A DNA stretch of 64,000 nucleotides from Cryobacterium frigoriphilum (lineage in GTDB: Bacteria > Actinomycetota > Actinomycetes > Actinomycetales > Microbacteriaceae). The translations under genes were made by a program, and so were the position numbers. The notes under the pieces were generated by a model that was given only the letters and a program-made list of their open reading frames with translations, did not search any database and was not told the DNA's origin. Positions 50,347 to 59,196 of this stretch are shown here, one piece after another. How positions within the stretch are numbered: position 1 is the first letter of the stretch; each line of letters starts with the position of its first letter. The stretch spans positions 124,001 to 188,000 of the forward strand of contig NZ_SOHE01000041.1 of the NCBI RefSeq assembly GCF_004403305.1, written 5' to 3'.

Positions 50347-51812
50347 GGCGGGGCGTCTCGGTCGATCGGCGGAATCTGGATCGGCGGTACCTGGATCGGG
50401 GTGGCGGGGTCGGTGTAGTAGACGTGTCCGGTCGGTGAGGTCCAGGCGAGGACGCCGTCTTTCACCTGCACGAGCTGCCATCCGGTTTGGTGTTTGAGCA
50501 GATGGTGCATTTTGCATAGGTGTGAGAGGTTGTCGTGGGTCATTTGCCCGCCGAATTGGCGGTCGAGGGTGTGGTCGATCTCGGATAGTCGGGCGGGTCG
50601 GCCGCAGCCGGGGAATCGGCAGGTTCCGTCGCGCACCTGGAGGAACCGTTTCAGGTCCGCCGGCACCTGGTCGGGGTTCTTGCTCACCGAGAGGACGACG
50701 CCGGTTTCGGGGTGGGTGAGCAGGCGGATCCAGCTGGTCGCGGTGCCGGCCAGCCGGCGGGCGGTCTCTGCGTCGATCGGGCCGTAGCCTTCGAGGGTGG
50801 CGGGGTCGTCGTTTTTGCCCATCAGGGTCAGTGCCGGCACGGTCACGTGCACCGTTGCGACGATGCCGGCGCCGAGGCCGTCGTCGGTGACGCCGCGCAG
50901 CAGCAGGTCGCTGGCCACATCGGAGCGCAACTGGGTCAGGGTGCGTTTCTCGTCGGCGCCCTGCAGGCTGAGGGCGATGTCGGTGATGCGGGCGTGCGCG
51001 GCCTCGGCCCAGTCGGCGGACTGGTAGAACTCCAGCATCGCCATGCCATCGTGCCGCGGCAGGAATCGCACGGAGCGGTCGCCCAGGCACATCTCCCGCC
51101 GCTTCTCAATCGACCACGGATGCTGACGCTCCCGCACCTGACGTGCCACCGCCCTAAACCGCACCGGCGTGGTGCGGGCCGCTCGTGGCAGGACCGCCGC
51201 CTCGAAGTCCTCGAGGGCCTCGGCGGGCAGCGCACGAATCTCTTCGACCACGGTGCGGGCGTGCTGGTAACTGATCGTGCCGTCGCCGAGGGCCGCGAAC
51301 GTCTGCGGCAGCCGATTGACCAGCATCGAACTCTCCAGCAGGATCCGGCCGGCGCTGACCTCGGGAATGCGCAGCGCACAGGCAACCTCGGCCCGCAGGC
51401 CGCGCATGGCCACTTCGTAACCATCCCACTGCGCACCGGTAATCGGGATGCCCGGCAACACCGCCCGCTCGGTGAACTCCTGCGCCGCCGCGATCGCCAC
51501 CGCCCGATCCCGATGCGCCGCCGCGAGACGACGCTCGGTCGCCACGATCGTATCGATATGCGCGGCCCGCTCCGAAGCGAACCGGTCAGGCGGCACCGGG
51601 ACAGCATCCGGATCCGCCGGCTCCTCATGCTGGATGTCGGCCCACCACTTCAGGTCGTAATCGGCCAGTACCTGCACGTCAGCCCAGTCATCCACACCAG
51701 CCCAGTCATCCACGCCAGCCCAGTCATTCAAGCCAGCCCAGTCACCCACGGCACCGCCCTGGCCGCCCGGGGCATCGGGCGGGGGACTTTCCTCACTCTC
51801 GGTAGTCTTCAT
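50337..51812 (-). CDS. DUF222 / 13E12-type HNH endonuclease-domain protein
   Basis: A DUF222 helical region (about 65-330) is followed by an HNH domain CRFPGCGRPARLSEIDHTLD...NLSHLCKMHH (about 395-440) with paired Cys and the catalytic IDH and N..H residues. Such proteins (13E12/REP13E12-like) are often multi-copy in actinobacteria; role unknown. The first 50 residues hold DWAGV repeats. The start was set at the ATG; a TTG two codons earlier is possible. A Pro/Ile-rich tail ends next to the 19-bp array. Confidence 0.85.
   Translation of the reverse strand: MKTTESEESPPPDAPGGQGGAVGDWAGLNDWAGVDDWAGVDDWADVQVLADYDLKWWADIQHEEPADPDAVPVPPDRFASERAAHIDTIVATERRLAAAHRDRAVAIAAAQEFTERAVLPGIPITGAQWDGYEVAMRGLRAEVACALRIPEVSAGRILLESSMLVNRLPQTFAALGDGTISYQHARTVVEEIRALPAEALEDFEAAVLPRAARTTPVRFRAVARQVRERQHPWSIEKRREMCLGDRSVRFLPRHDGMAMLEFYQSADWAEAAHARITDIALSLQGADEKRTLTQLRSDVASDLLLRGVTDDGLGAGIVATVHVTVPALTLMGKNDDPATLEGYGPIDAETARRLAGTATSWIRLLTHPETGVVLSVSKNPDQVPADLKRFLQVRDGTCRFPGCGRPARLSEIDHTLDRQFGGQMTHDNLSHLCKMHHLLKHQTGWQLVQVKDGVLAWTSPTGHVYYTDPATPIQVPPIQIPPIDRDAPPPF
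51679..51750. repeat. 15-bp tandem repeat in the HNH gene (DWAGV)
   Basis: The unit cagcccagtcatcca repeats about five times (plus strand) and encodes DWAGV/DWAGL in the protein N-terminus. Confidence 0.9.
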
Positions 51813-51954
51813 GAGCAATAGTCAACACCGACCCTCCGACATTCCAGCCCCGACCAGACCCCAAATCGGGTCTAAATCAGTGATACCCAAAAAGAACTTT
51901 TCAGTATTTTTCACACCGCTCCCGCGTGCCGGATCCACGCAGAGGACTTAAAGC

Positions 51955-51988
51955 CAGAACCCCCGCAGCCGAGGCTGCGGGGGTTCTG
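51955..51988. terminator. Strong hairpin after typA
   Basis: A perfect 16-bp stem cagaacccccgcagcc / ggctgcgggggttctg with a two-base loop lies just beyond the typA stop. Confidence 0.9.
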
Positions 51989-52004
51989 TGGTTCAGAAGA
52001 GGAC

Positions 52005-53912
52005 TTAGGCGTCCAGCTTCTTCACGCGCGAGACCAGGCGCGAGCGAGCGCCGGCCGTGAGCTCAACCTTGCGAATACGCACGGCGGCGGGGGTGACCTC
52101 GACGCACTCGTCTTCACGGGCGAACTCGAGGCACTGCTCGAGCGAGAGCACCTTGGGCGGCGTCATCGACTCGAACGAGTCCGAGCTGGACTGACGCATG
52201 TTGGTCAGTTTCTTTTCCTTGGTGATGTTGACGTCCATGTCGTCGGCGCGCGAGTTCTCGCCGATGACCATGCCCTCGTACACCTCGGAGGTCGGCTGCA
52301 CGAAGAACGACATGCGCTCCTGCAGGTTGATGATCGCGAACGGGGTGACCGATCCTTGGCGGTCGGCCACGATCGAGCCGTTGGTGCGGGTGCTGATGGT
52401 TCCGGCCCAGGGCTCGTAGCCGTGCAGGATCGCGTTGGCGATACCGGTACCGCGGGTGTCGGTGAGGAACTGGGTGCGGAAGCCGATCAGGCCACGCGAG
52501 GGAACGATGAATTCCATGCGAACCCAGCCGGTGCCGTGGTTGGCCATGTTCTCCATGCGGCCCTTGCGGGCGGCGAGAAGCTGCGTGATCGCGCCGAGGT
52601 ACTCTTCGGGCGCGTCAATGGTGAGGTGCTCGAAGGGCTCGTGGATCTTGCCGTCGATGCGCTTGACAACCACCTGCGGCTTGCCGACGGTGAGCTCGAA
52701 GCCTTCGCGACGCATCTGCTCGACGAGGATGGCGAGGGCCAGTTCTCCACGGCCCTGCACCTCCCAGGCATCCGGACGTCCGATGTCGACGACCTTGAGC
52801 GAGACGTTACCGACCAGTTCGCGGTCGAGACGGTCCTTGACCATGCGAGCGGTGAGCTTGTGGCCCTTGACCTTGCCCATGAGCGGCGAGGTGTTGGTTC
52901 CGATGGTCATCGAGATGGCCGGGTCGTCGACCGTGATGGTCGGCAGGGGGCGCACGTCTTCGGGGTCGGCGAGGGTCTCACCGATGGTGATGTTCTCAAT
53001 ACCGGCAACGGCAACGATGTCGCCGGGGCCGGCGCTCTCGGTCGGGTAACGGTCGAGCGCCTTGGTGATGAGCAGCTCGGTGATCTTGACGTTGCTGACG
53101 GTGCCGTCCTGCTGCACCCAGGCCACGGTCTGGCCCTTCTTGATCGTGCCCTGGAAGATACGCAGCAGCGCGAGGCGGCCGAGGAACGGCGAGGCGTCGA
53201 GGTTGGTGACGTGCGCCTGCAGGGGGTGCGTGTCATCGTAGGTCGGTGCCGGAATGTGCTTGAGGATCGCGTCGAACAGCGGCTCGAGGTCGTCGTTGTC
53301 GGGCAGGGTGCCGTCTTCGGGCTTGTTCCAGCTCGCGGCACCGTTACGGCCAGAGGCGTAGACGACGGGCACGTCGAGAACGGCGTCGAGGTCGAGGTCG
53401 GGGAAGTCGTCGGCCATGTCGCTCGCGAGACCGATGAGCAGGTCCTGGCTTTCGGCCACGACCTCGTCGATGCGCGCGTCGGGACGGTCGGTCTTGTTGA
53501 CCAGCAGAATGACGGGCAGCTTGGCTTCGAGCGCCTTGCGCAGCACGAAACGGGTCTGCGGAAGCGGACCCTCTGAGGCGTCAACGAGCAGAACGACACC
53601 ATCGACCATGGACAGGCCGCGCTCGACCTCGCCACCGAAGTCGGCGTGGCCCGGGGTGTCGATCACGTTGATCGTGATGGGGCCATCCTTAGCGTGGATG
53701 CCCTTGTACGAGACCGCCGTGTTCTTGGCGAGAATCGTGATGCCCTTTTCGCGCTCCAGCTCGTTGGAGTCCATGGCACGTTCTTCGACCTTGGAGTGGT
53801 CGGCAAACGAGTCGGTCTGCTGGAGCATCGCGTCGACCAGCGTCGTCTTACCGTGGTCAACGTGAGCGACGATGGCAACATTTCGGAGGTTATTGCGCGT
53901 AGCAATCGCCAT
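52005..53912 (-). CDS. typA: Translational GTPase TypA/BipA
   Basis: A ribosome-binding GTPase with G1 [10 protein letters not shown] (16-25), switch regions EREKGITI, G3 DTPGHADF, G4 NKTDRPD and a beta-barrel/C-terminal domain ending with the basic [14 protein letters not shown]-type BipA tail. Works in ribosome assembly and stress or cold growth. An ATG follows AAGGAT. It is downstream of the oligopeptide ATPase gene with about 140 bases between them, where TAGGAT/TAGTAC-type elements may give its own promoter. Confidence 0.96.
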   Translation of the reverse strand: MAIATRNNLRNVAIVAHVDHGKTTLVDAMLQQTDSFADHSKVEERAMDSNELEREKGITILAKNTAVSYKGIHAKDGPITINVIDTPGHADFGGEVERGLSMVDGVVLLVDASEGPLPQTRFVLRKALEAKLPVILLVNKTDRPDARIDEVVAESQDLLIGLASDMADDFPDLDLDAVLDVPVVYASGRNGAASWNKPEDGTLPDNDDLEPLFDAILKHIPAPTYDDTHPLQAHVTNLDASPFLGRLALLRIFQGTIKKGQTVAWVQQDGTVSNVKITELLITKALDRYPTESAGPGDIVAVAGIENITIGETLADPEDVRPLPTITVDDPAISMTIGTNTSPLMGKVKGHKLTARMVKDRLDRELVGNVSLKVVDIGRPDAWEVQGRGELALAILVEQMRREGFELTVGKPQVVVKRIDGKIHEPFEHLTIDAPEEYLGAITQLLAARKGRMENMANHGTGWVRMEFIVPSRGLIGFRTQFLTDTRGTGIANAILHGYEPWAGTISTRTNGSIVADRQGSVTPFAIINLQERMSFFVQPTSEVYEGMVIGENSRADDMDVNITKEKKLTNMRQSSSDSFESMTPPKVLSLEQCLEFAREDECVEVTPAAVRIRKVELTAGARSRLVSRVKKLDA

Positions 53913-54054
53913 AAAAATAGATCCTTACGAAGAATGAATGCCGCAGACTACCGCTGGCGACGAAGAATGGAAACAAGGGGTCATAGGCTGACCCAAAGTA
54001 CTATCCTACCGTATCCTCACGGCGGCTCGACGGAGAACGCGGCGCAGGGCTGAT

Positions 54055-55785
54055 CTAGGCGGCGCCCGAGAGCTTCGCGGCCTGGCGCGCCTCGCGGCGC
54101 AGGCGCTGTTCGGCCGGGTCTGGAACCGGAACCGCGCTGATCAGACGCTGCGTGTATGCCTCCTGCGGTGACCGCAGAATCTGGGCGCTCGTACCCTGCT
54201 CGACGAGCTTGCCCTTGTGCATCACGGCAATGCGGTGCGCGAGGGCGTCGACGACCGCGAGGTCGTGGCTGATGAACAGGCAGGCGAAGCCGAGGCTGCC
54301 CTGCAGCTCCTGCAGCAGGTCGAGGAACCGTGCCTGAACCGAGACGTCGAGCGCGCTCGTGGGTTCATCGGCAATGAGCAGGTCGGGATGCAGGGCCAGC
54401 GCACGGGCGATGCCGACCCGCTGCTTCTGCCCGCCGGAGAGTTCGTGCGGAAAGCGGTTGCGGTAGCTCGTGGGCAGCTCAACCTGCTCGAGCAGGGTCT
54501 GCACGCGCTTGTCGAGTTCGTCGCCGCGCGCCTCGCCCGAGAGGTACAGGGGCTCTCCGATCGACTCGCCGATCGGCATCCGTGGGTTCAGCGACGACGC
54601 CGGGTCCTGAAAGACGATGCCGGCCTTGCGGCGCAGCGGGCGCAGGTCCCGCAGGCTCGCCTTCGAGATGTCCAGGCCGCAGCTGATCAGGGTTCCGTCG
54701 GCGATCGGCAGCAGTCCGACGGCGGCCCGCCCGAGCGTTGTCTTGCCCGAACCGGACTCCCCCACGAGCCCGACGATCTCGCGCGGGAAGACCTGAAAGT
54801 TGATCTCTTTTGCGGCACGGAATGCCGGGATGCGGCCGCGCTTGGGGTAATCGATGGCCACGTTCTGAAAGTCGAGCACGGGGGCGCCGCCGGCCACCCG
54901 CGCGACCTGTTCGCGCTCGACGGTCTCGATGCCGCGCCCGAGGTGCGGCACCGCGGCCAGCAGCTGCTGGGTATACGGATGCTGCGCGTTGTTGTAAATT
55001 TCGTCGATCGTTCCGGTCTCCACCGTGAAGCCGTTCTTCATGACGAGAACCCGGTCGGCGAGGTCGGCCACGACGCCCATGTCGTGGGTGATCAGGATGA
55101 TGGCGCTGTCGAGGCGGGTGTGCAGGTCGCGCAGCAGGTCGAGAATCTCGGCCTGCACCGTGACGTCGAGGGCCGTGGTGGGCTCGTCGGCGACGAGCAG
55201 CACCGGGTCGCACGAAATCGACTGCGCGATCATGGCCCGCTGACGCTGACCACCGGAGAGTTGGTGCGGAAACTTGTTGAAGGTGAGTTCAGGCGTGGGC
55301 ATTTCGACCATCGTCAGCAGCTCGATCGCCCGGGTCTTCGCCTCGGCGGGAGACATGTCGAAGTGCGAGCGCAGCGCCTCGGAGATCTGGAAGCCGACGG
55401 TGTAGACGGGGTTCAGCGCCGTCATCGGCTCCTGAAAGATCGTCGCCACGGTATTGCCGCGCACCTTGCGCAACTCCGCCTCCGGAATGCCGTTGATCTC
55501 CTGGCCGAGGAGTTTGATGGAGCCCTGAATGCGCGCGTTCTGCGGCAGCAGGCCCAGCAGGGCCATGGTGCCGGTGCTCTTTCCGGAGCCGGACTCCCCC
55601 ACGATCGCGAGTACCTCGCCGCGGCGCACCTGATAGTTCATGCCGATGCTGGCCGGGAACAGTTCGCCCTCGACCCAGAAGTCCACGTCAAGGTCGGTGA
55701 CCTCGAGCACAACCTCGGGAAGCCCGTCGCGGGCCGGTGAAGCGGATGCTGCGTCGGAGTTTCCGAGGGCTGCTGCGTTAGTCAT
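54055..55785 (-). CDS. Oligopeptide ABC transporter, fused double ATPase (DppD-DppF type), set 1
   Basis: Two complete ATPase halves in one chain (576 residues). Walker A GESGSGKST and signature LSGGQRQRAM lie in the N half; GESGSGKTT and LSGGQKQRVG in the C half, each with VADEPTTALDV or IADEPTSALDV Walker B. It drives import by the DppB/DppC-type permeases encoded upstream, from which it is separated by a PH-domain gene on the opposite strand. I infer one transporter, but a separate promoter for this gene is needed. Confidence 0.93.
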   Translation of the reverse strand: MTNAAALGNSDAASASPARDGLPEVVLEVTDLDVDFWVEGELFPASIGMNYQVRRGEVLAIVGESGSGKSTGTMALLGLLPQNARIQGSIKLLGQEINGIPEAELRKVRGNTVATIFQEPMTALNPVYTVGFQISEALRSHFDMSPAEAKTRAIELLTMVEMPTPELTFNKFPHQLSGGQRQRAMIAQSISCDPVLLVADEPTTALDVTVQAEILDLLRDLHTRLDSAIILITHDMGVVADLADRVLVMKNGFTVETGTIDEIYNNAQHPYTQQLLAAVPHLGRGIETVEREQVARVAGGAPVLDFQNVAIDYPKRGRIPAFRAAKEINFQVFPREIVGLVGESGSGKTTLGRAAVGLLPIADGTLISCGLDISKASLRDLRPLRRKAGIVFQDPASSLNPRMPIGESIGEPLYLSGEARGDELDKRVQTLLEQVELPTSYRNRFPHELSGGQKQRVGIARALALHPDLLIADEPTSALDVSVQARFLDLLQELQGSLGFACLFISHDLAVVDALAHRIAVMHKGKLVEQGTSAQILRSPQEAYTQRLISAVPVPDPAEQRLRREARQAAKLSGAA

Positions 55786-55823
55786 TGCTCACGATCCTGT
55801 TTGATAGCGCTAAGTGATAGTGC

Positions 55824-55829
55824 GAAAAT
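55824..55829 (+). promoter_or_regulatory. -10-like GAAAAT, six bases before start
   Basis: GAAAAT-AGTCGG-ATG precedes the PH-domain gene with no ribosome site, again the hexamer-N6-start layout. Confidence 0.4.
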
Positions 55830-55835
55830 AGTCGG

Positions 55836-56462
55836 ATGCCCACCGAGCCGTCTGAACCTCGTCCGACTTTTGAGTATCGCCCGATGTTCGGGCGTGTGCT
55901 GGCCTGCATCGTTGGCGTGGTCTGCCTGGCCGGTGTGATCGGGCTGGCATTGGCTGGTGACAACGGCAACCTGCTGCGCACGGTCTGGCTGCCGATGCTG
56001 CTGGCATTCCTCGCTTTCGCCCTGTTCTGGCGTCCGAAGATTGTCGTTGCCGACGAAGCCGTGACGGTCGTGAATGTGTTTCACACCGTCGTCGTGCCGT
56101 GGGGCCTGATCGAGCGCATCGACACCCAGTACAGCGTGACCCTGCACACACCCACCCGTCGCGTGTCGGTGTGGGCGGCGCCGAGCCCCGGAGTGCGCGG
56201 GGCGATCGGCATCGAACGTGCCGATGTGCAGAACCTCAGCACGTCGGCCTACGGCGCCGGAAACAGCGTGCGCCCCGGCGATTCGGTCAGCACTCCCTCT
56301 GGACAGGTGGCCTTCGTGCTGCGTCAGCGTTGGGAAGAGCTGCAGGGCGAGGTGCCCGCCAACCCTGCTCCGGGCGCCCTGCTCTACACGCTCCACCGCA
56401 CCACGATCGCCGTGTTCGGCGCTCTGTTGCTGGGCTTCGCGCTGGGCGCCCTGCTCCCCTAG
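55836..56462 (+). CDS. PH-domain (bPH) membrane protein
   Basis: Two N-terminal membrane segments (about 18-40 and 47-64) are followed by a bacterial PH-like domain (RPKIVVADEAVTVVNVFHTVVVPWGLIERID) and one C-terminal membrane segment. Typical of the small bacterial PH family found widely in actinobacteria. Function unknown. It is the only plus-strand gene in the 50-64 kb segment and splits an otherwise collinear transporter gene set. Confidence 0.85.
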   Translation: MPTEPSEPRPTFEYRPMFGRVLACIVGVVCLAGVIGLALAGDNGNLLRTVWLPMLLAFLAFALFWRPKIVVADEAVTVVNVFHTVVVPWGLIERIDTQYSVTLHTPTRRVSVWAAPSPGVRGAIGIERADVQNLSTSAYGAGNSVRPGDSVSTPSGQVAFVLRQRWEELQGEVPANPAPGALLYTLHRTTIAVFGALLLGFALGALLP

Positions 56463-56485
56463 TTCCACGATCTGCACCGCCGCAC

Positions 56486-57547
56486 CTACTTCGGCGTGCG
56501 GGTGGCGTGGGCGCGACGAGCGAGCGCCTTCGCGAGCGCCTTCGGCGACGGCATCTTCTTCTGGCGCGGGTCGAAGGCATCCCGCAGCCCGTCGCCGATG
56601 AAGTTGACGGTGAGAGCGATGACGATGATGAACACACCGGGCCACCAGAACAGCCAGGGCCGCGTCGCGAACGCGGCCTGGTTCTCTGACACGATCACGC
56701 CGAGTGAGGTGTCCGGGCTCTGCACCCCGAAGCCGAGGAAGCTGAGCGCCGTCTCGGCAAGGATGGCCCCGGCCATGAGCAGGGTCGCACTCACGATGAT
56801 GACACCGACCGAGTTCGGCAGGATGTGCTTGAAGATGATGCGCTTGTCGCTCGCGCCGGATACCCGGGCGGCATCCACAAATTCGCGTTCCCGCAGGGAG
56901 AGAAACTCGCCGCGCACCAGCCGGGCGAGGCCGGTCCAGGCGAACAGCCCAAGGAACAGGCCCAGCACGGGTGCTCCGAAACCGCCGACCGCACGGCCGA
57001 CGACCGCTCCGATCACGAGGAACGGAATGGTGATGATGACATCGGTGAAGCGCATCAGCAGGGCGTCGCCGATGCCACGGTAGAAGCCGGCGAGTGACCC
57101 GATCAACACGCCGAGGCCGGTTCCGACCGCTCCAACGAGCACCATGATCATGATGGACTGCTGCGCGCCGCGCATGACGAGGGCGAAGATGTCCTTGCCG
57201 ATCTGGTCCTGGCCGAACGGGTGCGGGCCGATGCCGAAGCCCGGCCCTGGAATCAGGTTCAGTGTGGGAACCCCGCGGTTGATCAGCGGCGGGGTCGCGT
57301 TCCAGTGCCACTGCCACCAGCCGGGGATGCTGATGCCGAACATGTGCAGCCCGACCGAGCTGTAGGCCAGCACGATCACGAAGGCCAGCACGATGATCGA
57401 GATGACCGCGCCCTTGTGGTGGAAGAAGCGCTTGCGCACGATCTGACCCTGGCTGAGGCCGACCGTTTGCCGCTGCTCGATCGTGGTTTCGTCGGCGGAT
57501 CCTCCGTCAGACGGCGGCACCTGCAGGGCGGAGTTGAGCTCAGACAT
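56486..57547 (-). CDS. Oligopeptide ABC permease, DppC type, set 1
   Basis: An inner-membrane permease with an N-terminal cytosolic extension, OppC_N region, about six membrane segments and the EAA loop FVDAARVSGASDKRIIFKHILPN (about 224-246) that contacts the ATPase. The start codon overlaps the upstream permease stop by one base (TAATG). A basic Ala-rich tail ends the protein. Confidence 0.94.
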   Translation of the reverse strand: MSELNSALQVPPSDGGSADETTIEQRQTVGLSQGQIVRKRFFHHKGAVISIIVLAFVIVLAYSSVGLHMFGISIPGWWQWHWNATPPLINRGVPTLNLIPGPGFGIGPHPFGQDQIGKDIFALVMRGAQQSIMIMVLVGAVGTGLGVLIGSLAGFYRGIGDALLMRFTDVIITIPFLVIGAVVGRAVGGFGAPVLGLFLGLFAWTGLARLVRGEFLSLREREFVDAARVSGASDKRIIFKHILPNSVGVIIVSATLLMAGAILAETALSFLGFGVQSPDTSLGVIVSENQAAFATRPWLFWWPGVFIIVIALTVNFIGDGLRDAFDPRQKKMPSPKALAKALARRAHATRTPK

Positions 57548-59079
57548 TAGGACACCCGAATTCTGGGGTCGAGGGACGCGTAGAGAAGGTCGGCGACCAG
57601 GTTGAAGACAACGGCGAGCAGACCGGTCACGACGAAGAAGGCCATGACCGGGTTCGGGTCAATGTGACGCAGTCCCTCCAGGAAGAGCTGGCCCATACCG
57701 CTCCAGCCGAACACGGTCTCGGTGATCACCGCGCCGCCGATCAGGGCACCGATGTCGAGGGCGATCACCGTGGAGATCGGGATGAGCGCGTTGCGCAGGG
57801 CGTGACGCACCACGACAGTGCGCTGCGTGAGACCCTTCGACCGAGCGGTGCGAATGTAGTCCTGATTCATCACCTCGAGCATGCTCGCCCTGGTGTAGCG
57901 GGTGAGGCTCGCGAAGGAGATCAGAATGATCGCGATCGTCGGCAGCAACAGGTGGGTGAAGGTATCGATGCCCTGGATCCAGAAGTTTCCGCCGAGGTTC
58001 GGGGTCGCCGATCCGATCGTGGCGATCGGGCGACCGTTGATGCGCGTGGAGTTGAAATAGGCGTTCCAGTACATCAGGAACCCCTCGAGTGCGATCACGG
58101 CGCCGATGATGAAGGCGACGATGGCCGAGGTGCGGGCCGACTGCCAGCGGTCGCGTCCGCCGAAGAAATAGCCGATCACACCTCCGCCGATGATGGCGCC
58201 GACAGCGAGCGCCAGGAACAGCGGCAGGTTCATGCCGGGGAAGACGAAATAGGTCATCGGGTAGTACAGTGCGATGCCCACGACGGCGGTCACCAGAGCA
58301 CCCCGCACGGCGTGCTTGTTCGCAAGGCCAACGGAGATCGCGGTGACTCCGAGTGCCGCGGCAATCGCCGTGACGGCAACACCCACGATGCCCACGTTCG
58401 GGGTCGTGAACCAGTTGGTCAGTTCGAAGTAGACGAGCATGGCCGCGGTCGATGCTGTTGCCACCCCGAGGGTGACGAGCCGGCGTTTGGCCGCTCCGCC
58501 CAGAAAGGACATCCAGAGCAGGCCGGACACGATCGAGATGCCGATCACGACCGGAACGCCGATCAGGGGGTCGGCGAGCCAGTTGTTGAAGCCGATGGCG
58601 ATGTACTGCTTGAGCAGCACGGCCACCCAGAAAATGGGGAGCGAGAAGAACAGGAACGACGCGAAGGTGATCGAGTAGTCGTATCCGCTGTACTGGCGAA
58701 GGGCCGTAGTGATACCGACGATCAGGCCGACAACGATGGCGATGATCTGGGCGCCGGTGACCAACTGCAGTGTTGATCCCATGGCCTGTTCCAGCAGCGT
58801 GAGCACGGGCAGTCCCTGCACGTTGACGCCGAAATCGCACTGGCCGACGAAGCACTGGCCGACGCCGCCGAGCCAGAGAAAGTACCGAAGAAATGGGGGA
58901 ACGTCAAGGTTGAGTCGCATGCTGAGCGAGTCCATGAGCTGTTGCTTGTTCGGGGCATTGCCCTGGCGCAGTTCCTCGAGCGGATCGCCGGACAGGGCGA
59001 CGAGCATGTACATGAGAAACGTTGCGGCCAAAAGAACGAAAAAAGCGGCGATCAGACGCCGGGTGACAAATGAAGCCAT
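57547..59079 (-). CDS. Oligopeptide ABC permease, DppB type, enlarged, set 1
   Basis: The N-terminal signature (ASFVTRRLIAAFFVLLAATFLMYML) and C-terminal EAA loop (YIRTARSKGLTQRTVVVRHA, about 408-427) are normal for DppB. The protein is 510 residues against about 310-340. The extra length is an insert at about 170-340 with roughly five added hydrophobic segments between the usual third and fourth membrane segments. The start is at the ATG of MASFV; no good ribosome site is visible. Confidence 0.92.
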   Translation of the reverse strand: MASFVTRRLIAAFFVLLAATFLMYMLVALSGDPLEELRQGNAPNKQQLMDSLSMRLNLDVPPFLRYFLWLGGVGQCFVGQCDFGVNVQGLPVLTLLEQAMGSTLQLVTGAQIIAIVVGLIVGITTALRQYSGYDYSITFASFLFFSLPIFWVAVLLKQYIAIGFNNWLADPLIGVPVVIGISIVSGLLWMSFLGGAAKRRLVTLGVATASTAAMLVYFELTNWFTTPNVGIVGVAVTAIAAALGVTAISVGLANKHAVRGALVTAVVGIALYYPMTYFVFPGMNLPLFLALAVGAIIGGGVIGYFFGGRDRWQSARTSAIVAFIIGAVIALEGFLMYWNAYFNSTRINGRPIATIGSATPNLGGNFWIQGIDTFTHLLLPTIAIILISFASLTRYTRASMLEVMNQDYIRTARSKGLTQRTVVVRHALRNALIPISTVIALDIGALIGGAVITETVFGWSGMGQLFLEGLRHIDPNPVMAFFVVTGLLAVVFNLVADLLYASLDPRIRVS

Positions 59080-59111
59080 GAGCGGTGGCAACCTACCTGT
59101 AGTCGGGGGAA

Positions 59112-59139
59112 GGCGCTGGGACCAGTTGGTCCCAGCGCC
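59112..59139. terminator. Intercistronic hairpin between solute-binding protein and permease genes
   Basis: A 13-bp perfect stem ggcgctgggacca / tggtcccagcgcc lies between the lipoprotein gene (upstream, minus strand) and dppB. Such hairpins commonly lower permease expression or stabilise the binding-protein message. No long T run follows. Confidence 0.75.
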
Positions 59140-59196
59140 CGCACTGCATGTCAATCGTTAGTCGAGATTTCACTCGTTAATCGAGCTGGGGCTCCA

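Noticed and set aside
50337-51812. DUF222-HNH gene as part of an insertion sequence or intein
   Set aside because: No transposase, terminal inverted repeats or target duplication is seen; the flanking 19-bp array lies on one side only.
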